A DNA stretch of 64,000 bases from contig NZ_CP101456.1 in NCBI RefSeq assembly GCF_024362485.1, forward strand, positions 2,046,001 to 2,110,000. The letters are read 5' to 3'. Positions 16,537 through 25,109 of this stretch are shown piece after piece. The translations under genes were made by a program, and so were the position numbers. Source of the DNA: Natronobeatus ordinarius. Its GTDB lineage: Archaea > Halobacteriota > Halobacteria > Halobacteriales > Natrialbaceae. Under the pieces are notes generated by a model. That model saw nothing but the letters and a program-made list of their open reading frames with translations, was not told the origin of the DNA and did no database searches. Each line of letters begins with the position of its first letter. Positions within the stretch are counted from its first letter, which is position 1.

Positions 16537-18030
16537 ATGGTCTCCCGGCTCGTTCTCGGCTGTGGGACTGTTGGACTCCGAATCGTCGAGCAGTTGACCG
16601 ACCGAGACGGCGAGTTGCTGGTCATCGACGACGACGAAGACGTCGTCACGACCCTCCGTGAGGAGGGCGTTCGAGCCCGAGCCGGCGATCCGACCGATCC
16701 GTCCCTCCTCGAGTCCCTCGAGGAGCCGGCGGTCGTCTGCATCGCTGGCGACCGGACGGATCACAACCGGGCTGCCCTCGAGTTCGTGAGCGAGCGGTTC
16801 GAAGACGCCGTCCTCGTCGTTTACGGCGGCGGAAACGTGACCGAAGCGGATCGACGGGTAATGGCGTCGATCGCCGATCACGTCGTCGATCCCGGCGACG
16901 AGGTAGCTGCGGAACTGCTCGAGCGGACGGTGAGTGAGTCGAGCGAACGAGCACTGGCGTTGCGACGACAGCTCGCGACGATCGACGGACGGCTCGCGGT
17001 CGTCATGCACGACAACCCGGACCCCGACGCCATCGCGAGCGCCGTCGCCCTCTGTGACCTCGCCGCCGACGTCGGCGTCGACGCCGACCCCTGTTACTAC
17101 GGGGAGATCTCACACCAGGAGAACCGGGCGATGGTGAACCTCCTCGAGTTCGACCTCCGGAACCTCGAGCCCGAGGACTCACTCGAGGGGTATGCGGGAT
17201 TCGCGCTGGTCGATCACTCCCGGCCGGGTGTCAACGATGGATTACCCGAAGATCTCAGCGTGGACGTCGTCGTCGACCACCACCCGCCTCGCGGTCCCGT
17301 TCCGGCTACGTTCTGCGACCTCCGCGAGGACGCCGGCGCGACGAGTACGGTGCTCACCGAGTACCTCGACCGGGCCGGCGTCGGCTTCGACTGGCGGACG
17401 GCGACGGCACTGTTGTACGGCATCCGGATCGACACGAACGACTTCACGCGCGAGGTTTCCTCGAGTGACTTTCGCGCGGCGGCGACGCTCTCCCCACACG
17501 TCGACGAGGGCGTGCTCCAGCAAGTCGAGTCGCCGACGGTCGAAGGCGAGACGTTCGACACGATCGCCAGGGCGATCAAGAACCGGACGCGAGAGGGCTC
17601 GGTCGTCGTCGCGAGCGCGGGTCGGATCGCCGATCGCGACGCGCTTCCACAGGCGGCCGACCAGCTACTCACGATGGACGACGTCGACACGACGCTCGTG
17701 TTCGGATTCGTCGACGAGATGGTGTACGTCTCGGCGCGATCACGGGCGAGCGACGTCGACCTCGGGGAGACGCTTCGTGACGCGTACGACCAGATCGGCA
17801 GCGCCGGCGGACACGCCGACATGGCCGGTGCACAGCTCGAAATCGGTATCCTGGGGGAAGTGAACGACGCGGGTCAGGCGGATTCGATCAAGAGCGTCGT
17901 CGAGGAAGTGATCACGGACCGCTTTTTCGAGGCGATACGAACCCGGCCGGGTGTGGCCGTCGGTGCGTACGATCTGACGAGCGAGTGGCTGTTCGTCCCC
18001 ACCGAGCGAGAGGAACGCAAATCCGCGTAG
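16537..18030 (+). CDS. RCK_N-DHH-DHHA1 phosphoesterase
   Basis: A 497-residue fusion. Residues 1-135 form a TrkA/RCK-type Rossmann domain (LGCGTVGLRIVEQL; acidic IDDD after the second strand). Residues about 145-400 are a DHH phosphoesterase with DNPDPDAIAS, DHSRPG and DHHPP as the manganese-binding motifs. Residues about 400-497 hold the DHHA1 domain with SAGGHADMAGAQ. DHH proteins of this type hydrolyse cyclic dinucleotides, nanoRNAs or single-stranded nucleic acid; the RCK part suggests nucleotide or ion sensing. The ATG is about 27 nt after TTTTA (16508-16512), so it is probably leaderless. The substrate is not predictable from sequence alone. Confidence 0.9.
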   Translation: MVSRLVLGCGTVGLRIVEQLTDRDGELLVIDDDEDVVTTLREEGVRARAGDPTDPSLLESLEEPAVVCIAGDRTDHNRAALEFVSERFEDAVLVVYGGGNVTEADRRVMASIADHVVDPGDEVAAELLERTVSESSERALALRRQLATIDGRLAVVMHDNPDPDAIASAVALCDLAADVGVDADPCYYGEISHQENRAMVNLLEFDLRNLEPEDSLEGYAGFALVDHSRPGVNDGLPEDLSVDVVVDHHPPRGPVPATFCDLREDAGATSTVLTEYLDRAGVGFDWRTATALLYGIRIDTNDFTREVSSSDFRAAATLSPHVDEGVLQQVESPTVEGETFDTIARAIKNRTREGSVVVASAGRIADRDALPQAADQLLTMDDVDTTLVFGFVDEMVYVSARSRASDVDLGETLRDAYDQIGSAGGHADMAGAQLEIGILGEVNDAGQADSIKSVVEEVITDRFFEAIRTRPGVAVGAYDLTSEWLFVPTEREERKSA

Positions 18031-18067
18031 CCGAGACTTTTTGCGCACTGGCAGTGTATCTCCGTCC

Positions 18068-18877
18068 ATGCACCACGCGTCGGACGACGGCAAGCCACGG
18101 GTAAAGGAGTACATGACGCGAGACGTGGCGACGGTGTCACCTGACGCGACCGTCCGCGAGGTAGCGACGCGAATCGCAGAGAGCAACGACCACAGCGGCT
18201 TTCCGGTGTGTGAGCGCCGTCGCGTCGAGGGGTTCATCAGCGCACAGGATCTCCTGTTGTCCGACGACGACGATCCGATCTTCAGGGTGATGGCGACGGA
18301 TATTATCGTCGCCCACCCCGAGATGAAAGTCACCGACGCCGCCCGCGTCATCCTTCGCTCTGGGATCCGGAAGCTGCCCGTCGTCGACGACGCGGGCAAC
18401 CTCGTCGGCATCATCTCAAACTCCGACGTCATCCGTAGCCAGATCGAACGGGCGACACCCGAGAAGGTCGTCAAACTCATGCAGACCTTAGAGAACATCC
18501 ACAACGTCGAGTTCTCACAGGAGCGACGGACCGTCAACCTCTACGAACTCATCCCGACCCAGGGTCGAGTGTACGCCGACGAACTCGAGGGGCGCCGGTA
18601 CGAACTCGAGCACGGCCTCGCCGAGCCGCTGGTCGTCATCGACAACGGTGGAACGCTGTTGTTGGCCGACGGCCACCATCGGACGCTCGCCGCCGACCGA
18701 CTGGGAATCGACGAGATGGACGCCTACGTCGTCGTCGTCGACCGGCGGATCGACCTCGGAATGGCCCGGACGGCCGAGAAAGAGGGGCTCGAGTCGCTCG
18801 AGGACATCGAAATCGTCGACTACGCCCGCCACCCGCTGGTCGAGACGACCGAACGGTTGAAGTCCGATCAGGGGTGA
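18068..18877 (+). CDS. CBS-pair protein with ParB/SerK-like C-terminal domain
   Basis: A 269-residue protein. Residues about 5-125 hold two CBS domains (YMTRDVATVSPDATVREVA and MATDIIVAHPEMKVTDAA), likely sensing an adenine nucleotide. Residues about 150-265 have a ParB/sulfiredoxin-like fold: LIPTQGRVYADEL, then the nucleotide-binding signature LLLADGHHRTLAADRLG. The Thermococcus serine kinase SerK belongs to this ParB-like fold, so a small-molecule kinase role is possible but unproven. I start at ATG 18068, 37 nt after the RCK-DHH gene, and it may share that gene's transcript. Confidence 0.85.
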   Translation: MHHASDDGKPRVKEYMTRDVATVSPDATVREVATRIAESNDHSGFPVCERRRVEGFISAQDLLLSDDDDPIFRVMATDIIVAHPEMKVTDAARVILRSGIRKLPVVDDAGNLVGIISNSDVIRSQIERATPEKVVKLMQTLENIHNVEFSQERRTVNLYELIPTQGRVYADELEGRRYELEHGLAEPLVVIDNGGTLLLADGHHRTLAADRLGIDEMDAYVVVVDRRIDLGMARTAEKEGLESLEDIEIVDYARHPLVETTERLKSDQG

Positions 18878-18931
18878 ATAGACCGGCGGGTGACGGGAGA
18901 GGGAGGCGATGAGCAGACCGATGAGGGCCGG

Positions 18932-19849
18932 TCACTCGGCGAGGTAGGCGATCCCGTCCGGGTGGAGTTCCGTCTCGAACCGGTCGACTTCCTCGAGTGC
19001 GTCCACGTCGATCACGGAGACGTCGTTCGTCTTGTTGTTGGCGACGAAGGCGCGGTCGCCGTCGGGATCGAAGACGGTGCCGCCCGGCCAGATGCCCACG
19101 GGGATCCGTGCGATCTCCCACGGCCGTCGTTCACCGTTTCGGACGAACTCGGTGTCGATCACGGAGACGTCGTTCGACTCGCGGTTCGGAACGAACGCGT
19201 ACCGGCTATCGGGAGAGAGGACGGTCCGAATCGGCGTCTCACCCAGCATGGCCCGGTTCGTCTCCTCGAGCGTCTCCGGGTCGAGCACCGAGAGCATCCC
19301 GTCGTCCTGGTTGGCGACGAGCACCTCGCCGGTGTCGGGGTCGACGCCGATCCCTTCCGGGCTCTCACCGACCGGGGGATCGCCGACGATCCGGCGGTCG
19401 TTACAGTCGATCACCGTCACGTTGTCGCTCCCGATGTTGGCGACGTACGCCCGGGACTCGTCGGGCGAGAGCGCCACCATGTGAGACTTGTCCTGGTAGG
19501 TCGGGAAGACCTCGAGCAACTCGGTCGTCGGTACGTCGAAGACGAATACCTGGCTGCTATACGTCGAGACCAGCCAGAGTTCGTCCGCCGACTCGCGGAC
19601 GGCGAGCCCATGCGGGAAGTCGAACAGCTCGTGTTCGAATCGCTCGACGACCTCGTGGCTCTCGTTGTCGATGACGTTCAGCGCCCCACCCAGCGAGCAC
19701 GTGACGTACGTCAGGCTCCCGTCCGGAGAGATCGCCACCTCGTGGGGGTTGAAGTCCGTCTCCACGACGGCCACCGTGTCACCGGTGTTGGGGTCGAGGT
19801 ACGAAACCGAGTCCGAATCCTTGTTGAGGACGACGAGACGGTCGCTCAT
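18932..19849 (-). CDS. YVTN-type beta-propeller protein
   Basis: A 305-residue protein with about seven repeats of the type VANxxSNDVSVID/TxxVVA..SPDG, typical of YVTN/NHL beta-propellers. Clear copies are NIGSDNVTVIDC, NRESNDVSVIDT and NNKTNDVSVIDV. No signal peptide, Tat motif or anchor is visible, so it may be cytoplasmic, unlike many family members on the cell surface. The start ATG is about 27 nt after a TATA-like TTTAAG on the minus strand (19874-19879), consistent with a leaderless transcript. Function is unknown; a ligand-binding or scaffold role is likely. Confidence 0.85.
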   Translation of the reverse strand: MSDRLVVLNKDSDSVSYLDPNTGDTVAVVETDFNPHEVAISPDGSLTYVTCSLGGALNVIDNESHEVVERFEHELFDFPHGLAVRESADELWLVSTYSSQVFVFDVPTTELLEVFPTYQDKSHMVALSPDESRAYVANIGSDNVTVIDCNDRRIVGDPPVGESPEGIGVDPDTGEVLVANQDDGMLSVLDPETLEETNRAMLGETPIRTVLSPDSRYAFVPNRESNDVSVIDTEFVRNGERRPWEIARIPVGIWPGGTVFDPDGDRAFVANNKTNDVSVIDVDALEEVDRFETELHPDGIAYLAE

Positions 19850-20065
19850 GTCTCACTGGAGTTTCGACCGCCACTTAAACCGTGTGATGGACGGGCGTCG
19901 CTCCGTTCGAGCGATCACCGTCAAAACGGTACAACGATCCGTCTCATAACGATGGTTGTGGCCTTTTACCGGTTATCGCCCCACCGGGACGACGATCACC
20001 GATAAACAGTTACAACCGTCAGTGTCATACTGCCGGACAAAACGGTTCACACATCGATCGCACGC

Positions 20066-20096
20066 GACCGGCCGTCAGCGAATCCGACGGCCGGTC
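20066..20096 (-). terminator. hairpin downstream of the aldehyde dehydrogenase gene
   Basis: GACCGGCCGTC (20066-20076) and GACGGCCGGTC (20086-20096) form an 11-bp perfect stem with a 9-nt loop, 40 nt past the end of the leftward aldehyde dehydrogenase gene. A short T-run follows on that strand. The 287-nt gap 19850-20136 holds no other feature I can support besides the propeller gene's promoter. Confidence 0.5.
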
Positions 20097-20136
20097 ACAG
20101 CGCGATCGAGTGGGTACTGACTGTTGTCCAGTAGTA

Positions 20137-21669
20137 TCAGTCGTCCTGGGTGGTGATGTCGGCGGAGAGGCCCTGGGCCATCTCGATCTCTTTGGAGTTG
20201 TTGAGCGTCCAGGCGGTGCGCTCGGTGACGGCTTCGATGGCTTCGCGGGCCGAGGGGTAGCCGTTGCCGGACTTTTTCACGCCGCCGAAGGGGAGCTGGA
20301 CTTCTGCGCCGATGCAGGGGAGGTTGGCGTAGGCCAGCCCGATTTCGGCGTAGTCACGGAAGTAGTTGATCTGGCGATAGTCTTCGGAGATGATGGCGCC
20401 GGCGAGCCCGTAGGGAGTGTCGTTGTGGATCTCGACGGCCTCTTCGATGTCGCCCGAATATTTCAAGAGCGCGACGTGGGGGCCGAAACACTCCTCTTTC
20501 AGACACCGAAGCTCGGTGTCGTACTCGATCTCGTAGACGAACGGGCCGACCCAGTTGCCGTCTTCGTGACCCTCGGGGATTTCGGCCTCGTCGAGTTCGG
20601 CGCGGTCGACGAGCACCTCGGCGCCCTCTTTGACCGCTAACTCGTTGTGTTTGTGGATCTTCTCGACGTGGGCGGGCTCGATGGCGGGCCCCATGAAGGT
20701 GTTCTCCTCGAGTGGGTCGCCAACGGCGACCGAGTTGGCGGCTTCGACGTAGCGTTCCTTGAACTCGTCGTAGACCTCCTCGTGGACGATCAGGCGCTCG
20801 GAGGAGACACAGCGCTGGCCGGTCGTTTTGAACGAGGACATGACCGCCGAGTGGACGGCGATGTCGAGGTCGGCCTTCTCGGTGACGACGATCCCGTTCT
20901 TGCCGCCCATCTCACAGGCCGCGAGTTTGCCTGGCTCGCCGCCGACTTTGCCCGAAATCTCGTGGCCGACTTCCGCGCTGCCGGTGAAGAGCACGGTGTC
21001 GACGCGGTCGTCGTCGACGATGGCGGCGCCGGCGTCGCCGAAGCCCTGGACCATGTTGAAGACGCCCTCCGGAATTCCGGCGTCGTCCATCATCTCGGCG
21101 ATGATCTGGGCGCACCACGGTGTCTGCTCGGCGGGTTTCCAGACGACGGTGTTGCCCTCGACCAGTGCGATCGCCATGTGCCAGAACGGGATCGCGACGG
21201 GGAAGTTCCACGGCGTGATGCAGCCGATGACGCCGCGGGGCTTCCGGCGCATGTAGGCGTCCTTGCTCGGAATCTCCGACGGCACGAGGTCGCCGTGAGG
21301 GTGGCGGGCGTTACCGGCGGCCCACTCGACCATGTGGTAAGCCTCGACGACGTCCGCCCGACCCTCGCTGATCTCTTTCCCGCACTCTTTGGTGACGATC
21401 TCGGCGAGTTCGTCCGTGCGCTCGCGCATCTCGTGGTAGATGTCCCACAGATATTCGGCGCGGTCGATGTAGCTGAGCGATCGCCACTCGTCGAACGCCT
21501 CCTCGGCCGCCTCGAGCGCGGCGTCGACGTCCGACTCGGTCCCCCGGTGGAACGTCGCCAGGCTCTCGCCGGTGGCGGGGTTGTGGCTCTCGAAGGTCTC
21601 CTCGCCGTCGCCGTCGGTCCACTCGCCAGCGACGTAGTGGCCGTAAGTCTCAGCGTTCTGTGTCGCCAT
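20137..21669 (-). CDS. NAD(P)-dependent aldehyde dehydrogenase
   Basis: A 510-residue ALDH-superfamily enzyme that oxidises an aldehyde to an acid. Visible landmarks are the NAD-binding ITPWNFPVAIPFWHMAIAL and LFTGSAEVG, the general base Glu in CEMGGKNGIVV, the catalytic Cys in TTGQRCVSSE, and the C-terminal LPFGGVKKSGNGYPSA. I start at ATG 21669 (MATQNAETYG) because the upstream in-frame extension has no family similarity. The TTGQRC pattern and overall layout resemble ALDH7 and P5C/semialdehyde dehydrogenases, but the substrate is not clear. It is divergent from a Bat-type regulator across a 92-nt gap with a palindrome. Confidence 0.93.
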   Translation of the reverse strand: MATQNAETYGHYVAGEWTDGDGEETFESHNPATGESLATFHRGTESDVDAALEAAEEAFDEWRSLSYIDRAEYLWDIYHEMRERTDELAEIVTKECGKEISEGRADVVEAYHMVEWAAGNARHPHGDLVPSEIPSKDAYMRRKPRGVIGCITPWNFPVAIPFWHMAIALVEGNTVVWKPAEQTPWCAQIIAEMMDDAGIPEGVFNMVQGFGDAGAAIVDDDRVDTVLFTGSAEVGHEISGKVGGEPGKLAACEMGGKNGIVVTEKADLDIAVHSAVMSSFKTTGQRCVSSERLIVHEEVYDEFKERYVEAANSVAVGDPLEENTFMGPAIEPAHVEKIHKHNELAVKEGAEVLVDRAELDEAEIPEGHEDGNWVGPFVYEIEYDTELRCLKEECFGPHVALLKYSGDIEEAVEIHNDTPYGLAGAIISEDYRQINYFRDYAEIGLAYANLPCIGAEVQLPFGGVKKSGNGYPSAREAIEAVTERTAWTLNNSKEIEMAQGLSADITTQDD

Positions 21670-21707
21670 GACGCCTAACTCTATCCCGCGGGGTTGAATA
21701 GGGCGAA

Positions 21708-21721
21708 CCTCCCATGGGAGG
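21708..21721. promoter_or_regulatory. 14-bp palindrome between divergent genes
   Basis: CCTCCCATGGGAGG is a perfect palindrome in the 92-nt region between the aldehyde dehydrogenase (start 21669) and the HTH regulator (start 21762). Its position, about 40 nt from each start, suits an operator controlling both genes. A binding protein is not known; the adjacent regulator is the obvious candidate. Confidence 0.5.
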
Positions 21722-21761
21722 GTAGCGACGGTGTCGCGGGGGTCACCGTCACACACCACCT

Positions 21762-22505
21762 ATGAGTACTGATAGCTCAACCGTACGAGGAACGAGGCTC
21801 ACGCTCGAGCTCTGGCATCCGGAGTGCTGGGCGATCGAGGCAACTGATCGACTGGGCGGCGGCATTTTAGCGCACGCGATCTACACCGCTCCGACGACCG
21901 AGGAACAGTCCGTCAACGGGCTGTTCACGGCCTACGGCGACACCACGAACGAAGTCGAAGCGCTCCTCGAGGCGATCGACGACTCGCCGCTGGCCGGCGA
22001 CGTCCTCGAGCTACAGGAGCGGTTCGGCGGCGGAGAAACCGCCGTGCCGGGAAACGTCGCCCGCGAGTTCTTCCTCGAGTACGACCCGGGCGTGATGATC
22101 TGCCCGACGCTCCTCGAGCACGGCTTCGTCCACAGCTCTCCCGTCCGAATCGAGGACGGACGGGAAGTCTGGGAGGTCTGCTTCGCTGGCGGTCGCGAGG
22201 GAGTCGAGTCGGCACTCGAGGGCGTCAGCGAGGACGGCTGTGCCGAAGTGTCGGTCGAGCGAATCGCAACTCGGTCGTCCCGTGCACCTGGATACAAACG
22301 CCGGATGGATACCCTCACGGCCGCCCAGCGCGAGGCGTTCGAACTCGCCCGTCGGCGGGGTTACTACCAGTGGCCCCGCGGCGTCTCGACGCGCGAACTC
22401 GCGGCCGAATTCGGCGTTTCGAAGACGACCTTGCTCGATCACCTCCGGAAGGCCGAATCGAAGCTCCTCGATCCGGACGACGCCGGATCCGACGAGTTCT
22501 ACTAA
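21762..22505 (+). CDS. bacterio-opsin activator-like HTH regulator
   Basis: A 247-residue protein. The N-terminal ~150 residues form the Bat-type ligand or GAF-like domain found in haloarchaeal regulators. The C-terminus carries HTH-10: LTAAQREAFELARRRGYYQWPRGVSTRELAAEFGVSK followed by TLLDHLRKAESKLLD. It probably controls the divergent aldehyde dehydrogenase, with which it shares a short palindrome-containing region. The inducer is unknown. Confidence 0.9.
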   Translation: MSTDSSTVRGTRLTLELWHPECWAIEATDRLGGGILAHAIYTAPTTEEQSVNGLFTAYGDTTNEVEALLEAIDDSPLAGDVLELQERFGGGETAVPGNVAREFFLEYDPGVMICPTLLEHGFVHSSPVRIEDGREVWEVCFAGGREGVESALEGVSEDGCAEVSVERIATRSSRAPGYKRRMDTLTAAQREAFELARRRGYYQWPRGVSTRELAAEFGVSKTTLLDHLRKAESKLLDPDDAGSDEFY

Positions 22506-23310
22506 GCCACGTCCGATTCTTAACCTGGATGACTGTTGAGCCAATAGATTTGCAATATTATGTATCATCAAAAGTGATTGTCGTGAGCGAATGTGCCTCG
22601 AAGTCGATCGGTAGCACTGGAGTGAATCGCTCTGGGAACGATGCTGAGTCGGTACCAACGGACTCCGGTGGCGCGTCGGTGCCTGGTGTTGAAAGCTGAC
22701 GGGGAGACACCGTAGACTGACTCGAGGAGGTGCCAAAGGGACGAATGCGTCCGGTTCGGTTTCGACCGTCGCGAACGTTCGGTAGTGTGGACCAGCAACC
22801 GGGACGATCGCGGGTTTCGACCGAAAACGACGACTGTGAGTCGGCACTGGTGCAACCGTGGGCCATCTTGCGGTTGCATCGAAACACAGCCGTCAGTCTG
22901 GAACGATTCGGCTGCGTGTTGCCTGTAGCAACCGTCTCGCTCTTTGAATGGTCCCGTCGCCAGCCTATCTCAAAATCAAATCATGATAGATAAGATTGCA
23001 GTATTTAAATATTAGATATCTCGAGATGTGCTGTCGATACGTCCGGGTTAGGCCGACTGACCAACAAAAATTGAGTCGTTAGAACCGCAGAAAGATTACA
23101 ACCATATGGCTGTAATCTCTCGAGACGAGTTCGTCCATCCAATACTTATCTATCAACTGTAAATTCTGGGCGGTCCCCTCGGGTTCGATCGGGTTGATCC
23201 CCATTGCCGTCGTCGATCTGTTCGCCGACGGTAAGGGGAACCTACTCTTCTAGTCGTTCGAAAACGTTGGGTCGAAGACGGTCGTCGAACCTCGACTCTC
23301 AGGCGATCGA
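22506..23310. other. 805-nt AT-rich gap with a 24-nt near-perfect palindrome
   Basis: I see no convincing gene here. The region 22960-23160 is unusually AT-rich for this genome. At 23094-23117, arms GATTACA and TGTAATC frame CCATATGG, with a single mismatched pair, giving a 24-nt near-perfect palindrome. A stretch reading AVPSGSIGLIPIAVVDLF and ending at a TAG (23250-23252) has a coding look but no start, and may be the remnant of a lost gene's C-terminus. Confidence 0.5.
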
Positions 23311-24288
23311 CTACGTTGTGTCACGAAGTGCGTCGTTCAACGCCGGGACGACCTCGTGGAGGTCACCGATGACGGCGTAGTCGGCCTTCTGGATGATCGC
23401 GGCTTCGGGATCGGTGTTGATCGCGAGGAGGGTGTCGGCACCCTTACAGCCGACCATGTGCTGGACGGCGCCGCTGATCCCACAAGCGATGTAGATGTCC
23501 GGGCTGATCTTCGCGCCGGTCTGGCCGACCTGGTCGTCGTGTGGGCGCCAGCCCTCGTTGATCGCGGCCCGCGAGGCCCCGACGGTGCCGCCGAGGAAGT
23601 CGGCCAGTTCCTCGAGCGTGTCGTACTTCTCGGGTCCGCCGACGCCTCGACCACCGCCGACGACGACCCGCGCCTCGCCCAGCGGGATGCCCTCCTCGTC
23701 GGACGTCTCGACCCGGTCGACCCGAACCCGGAAGTGGACGTCCTCGAGCGACGGCGTGAACTCGTCGACCGACGGCTCGATCGTCGTCTCGGCTTCCTCG
23801 ATCGGGAACTCGTGTGCGGCAGCGGTCACGAGCTTCGTGGTGGCCTCGAGTCGGGCGTGCTCGAGTAAGCTGCCGCCCCAGCGGTGGCGGGTCACGTCGT
23901 ACGCCGCGGCGCCGTCGGCGACGTCGATCTCGACGCAGTTGGTCGCCATCGGCGCGTCGAGCGTTGCGCCGACGCGAGCCAGCACGTCGTGCCCGCGGTC
24001 CGTCCCGGGAGCGACGACGGCGCTCGCGTCCAGCTTCGAGCCGAGCTGAGCGACACTTTCGGCCCACGCCTCGGGTGCGTAGCCCTCGAGTCGATCGTGG
24101 CGCACGCAGTGGAGCTCTTCGACGCCGTAGGGGCCGAGTTCCTCCGCCAGGCCGGCCGCCTCGTCGCCGAAAGCGACCACCTCGAGCGCAGTTTCGTGGG
24201 CGTCCGCCAGGTCGCGCGCCATCGTGAGCGCCTCGAGGGAGGGCTCCGCCGGCACGCCGCTCTCGTGTTCGACGAGCGTGAGAGTCAT
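23311..24288 (-). CDS. etfA: electron transfer flavoprotein alpha subunit
   Basis: A 325-residue FAD-binding subunit that accepts electrons from a dehydrogenase and passes them toward the quinone pool through ETF-quinone oxidoreductase. The C-terminal FAD domain is clear: GGGRGVGGPEKYDTLEELA, GASRAAINEGW, QVGQTGAKISPDIYIACGISGA and INTDPEAAIIQKADY. It is the last gene of the leftward oxidoreductase-etfB-etfA operon and overlaps etfB by 4 nt. The neighbouring dimethylglycine-dehydrogenase-like protein is the likely electron donor. Confidence 0.97.
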   Translation of the reverse strand: MTLTLVEHESGVPAEPSLEALTMARDLADAHETALEVVAFGDEAAGLAEELGPYGVEELHCVRHDRLEGYAPEAWAESVAQLGSKLDASAVVAPGTDRGHDVLARVGATLDAPMATNCVEIDVADGAAAYDVTRHRWGGSLLEHARLEATTKLVTAAAHEFPIEEAETTIEPSVDEFTPSLEDVHFRVRVDRVETSDEEGIPLGEARVVVGGGRGVGGPEKYDTLEELADFLGGTVGASRAAINEGWRPHDDQVGQTGAKISPDIYIACGISGAVQHMVGCKGADTLLAINTDPEAAIIQKADYAVIGDLHEVVPALNDALRDTT

Positions 24289-25058
24289 ATCACCTCCACC
24301 TCCTCTTCGAGGACCTCGATCACGTGCGGGACGGCCTCGGCTCCCTCGCCGAGGATCTCAGCGTCGTCGTCGTCTCGCTCGGGTGCCTCGAGGCGGAGCT
24401 TCTCGAGAGAGCCCGCCCCCGTCTCACCCTCGGGTTCGCGGCGGTCGACCGCCGTGCGACGCGCCTGCATCTTCGCACGCATCGAGGCGTAGCGGGGTTC
24501 GTTGATCCCCTCTTTGACCGTGACGATCGCCGGAAGGTCGACCTCGTACACCTCCTCGCCGCCGCCGATCTCGCGTTTCGCGATCGCCGTGCCGTCCTCG
24601 ACCTCGAGGTTTTTGATCCCGGTCACGCAGGGAAGCCCCAGTTCGGTCGCAACGCGGATGCCGACCTGGTAGTTGGCTGCGTCGGCCGACTCGTTGCCAA
24701 ACAGCAGGAGGTCGAACTCGACGCCGTCGTCGGCCAGGGCGTTCACGGCAGTCGCGATGGCGCTCGCGGTCGCACGTGGGGACCACTCCTCGCCGTCGGT
24801 CTCGAGCAGCGTCGCCTCGTCGGCCTGCATGGCCAGCCCCGTCCGGAGCTGTTCGGTCGCCTCGTCGGGACCGAGCGTGAGGACGTGCGCGGCGCCGCCG
24901 TGGGCCTCGACCTGCTGGATGGCCTCCTCGATGGCACACTCCTCGTGGGGGCTCATGGTGAACCCGAGGTTGCTCGCGTCGATTCGCTGTTCGTCGTCGG
25001 TCAGGACGATCTGTGCACCGGTGTTGGGTACCCGTTTGATACAGGCCAATACGTTCAT
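24285..25058 (-). CDS. etfB: electron transfer flavoprotein beta subunit
   Basis: A 257-residue ETF beta subunit that binds AMP and pairs with EtfA. Signatures are the N-terminal MNVLACIKRVPNTGA, the LFGNESADAANYQVG region, and DLPAIVTVKEGINEPRYASM. It lies 51 nt after the large flavoprotein gene and overlaps etfA by 4 nt, so the three are very likely co-transcribed and form one electron-transfer unit. Confidence 0.97.
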   Translation of the reverse strand: MNVLACIKRVPNTGAQIVLTDDEQRIDASNLGFTMSPHEECAIEEAIQQVEAHGGAAHVLTLGPDEATEQLRTGLAMQADEATLLETDGEEWSPRATASAIATAVNALADDGVEFDLLLFGNESADAANYQVGIRVATELGLPCVTGIKNLEVEDGTAIAKREIGGGEEVYEVDLPAIVTVKEGINEPRYASMRAKMQARRTAVDRREPEGETGAGSLEKLRLEAPERDDDDAEILGEGAEAVPHVIEVLEEEVEVI

Positions 25059-25109
25059 GCTGACGTGTGTGGATGTGGCCGTTTTCGGCCTCGAAGGTGG
25101 TTCGCGATC

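Noticed and set aside
22730-22993. 87-codon rightward frame in the 805-nt gap
   Set aside because: No TATA box at the right distance, no recognisable domain, and a composition unlike the acidic proteins of this genome.
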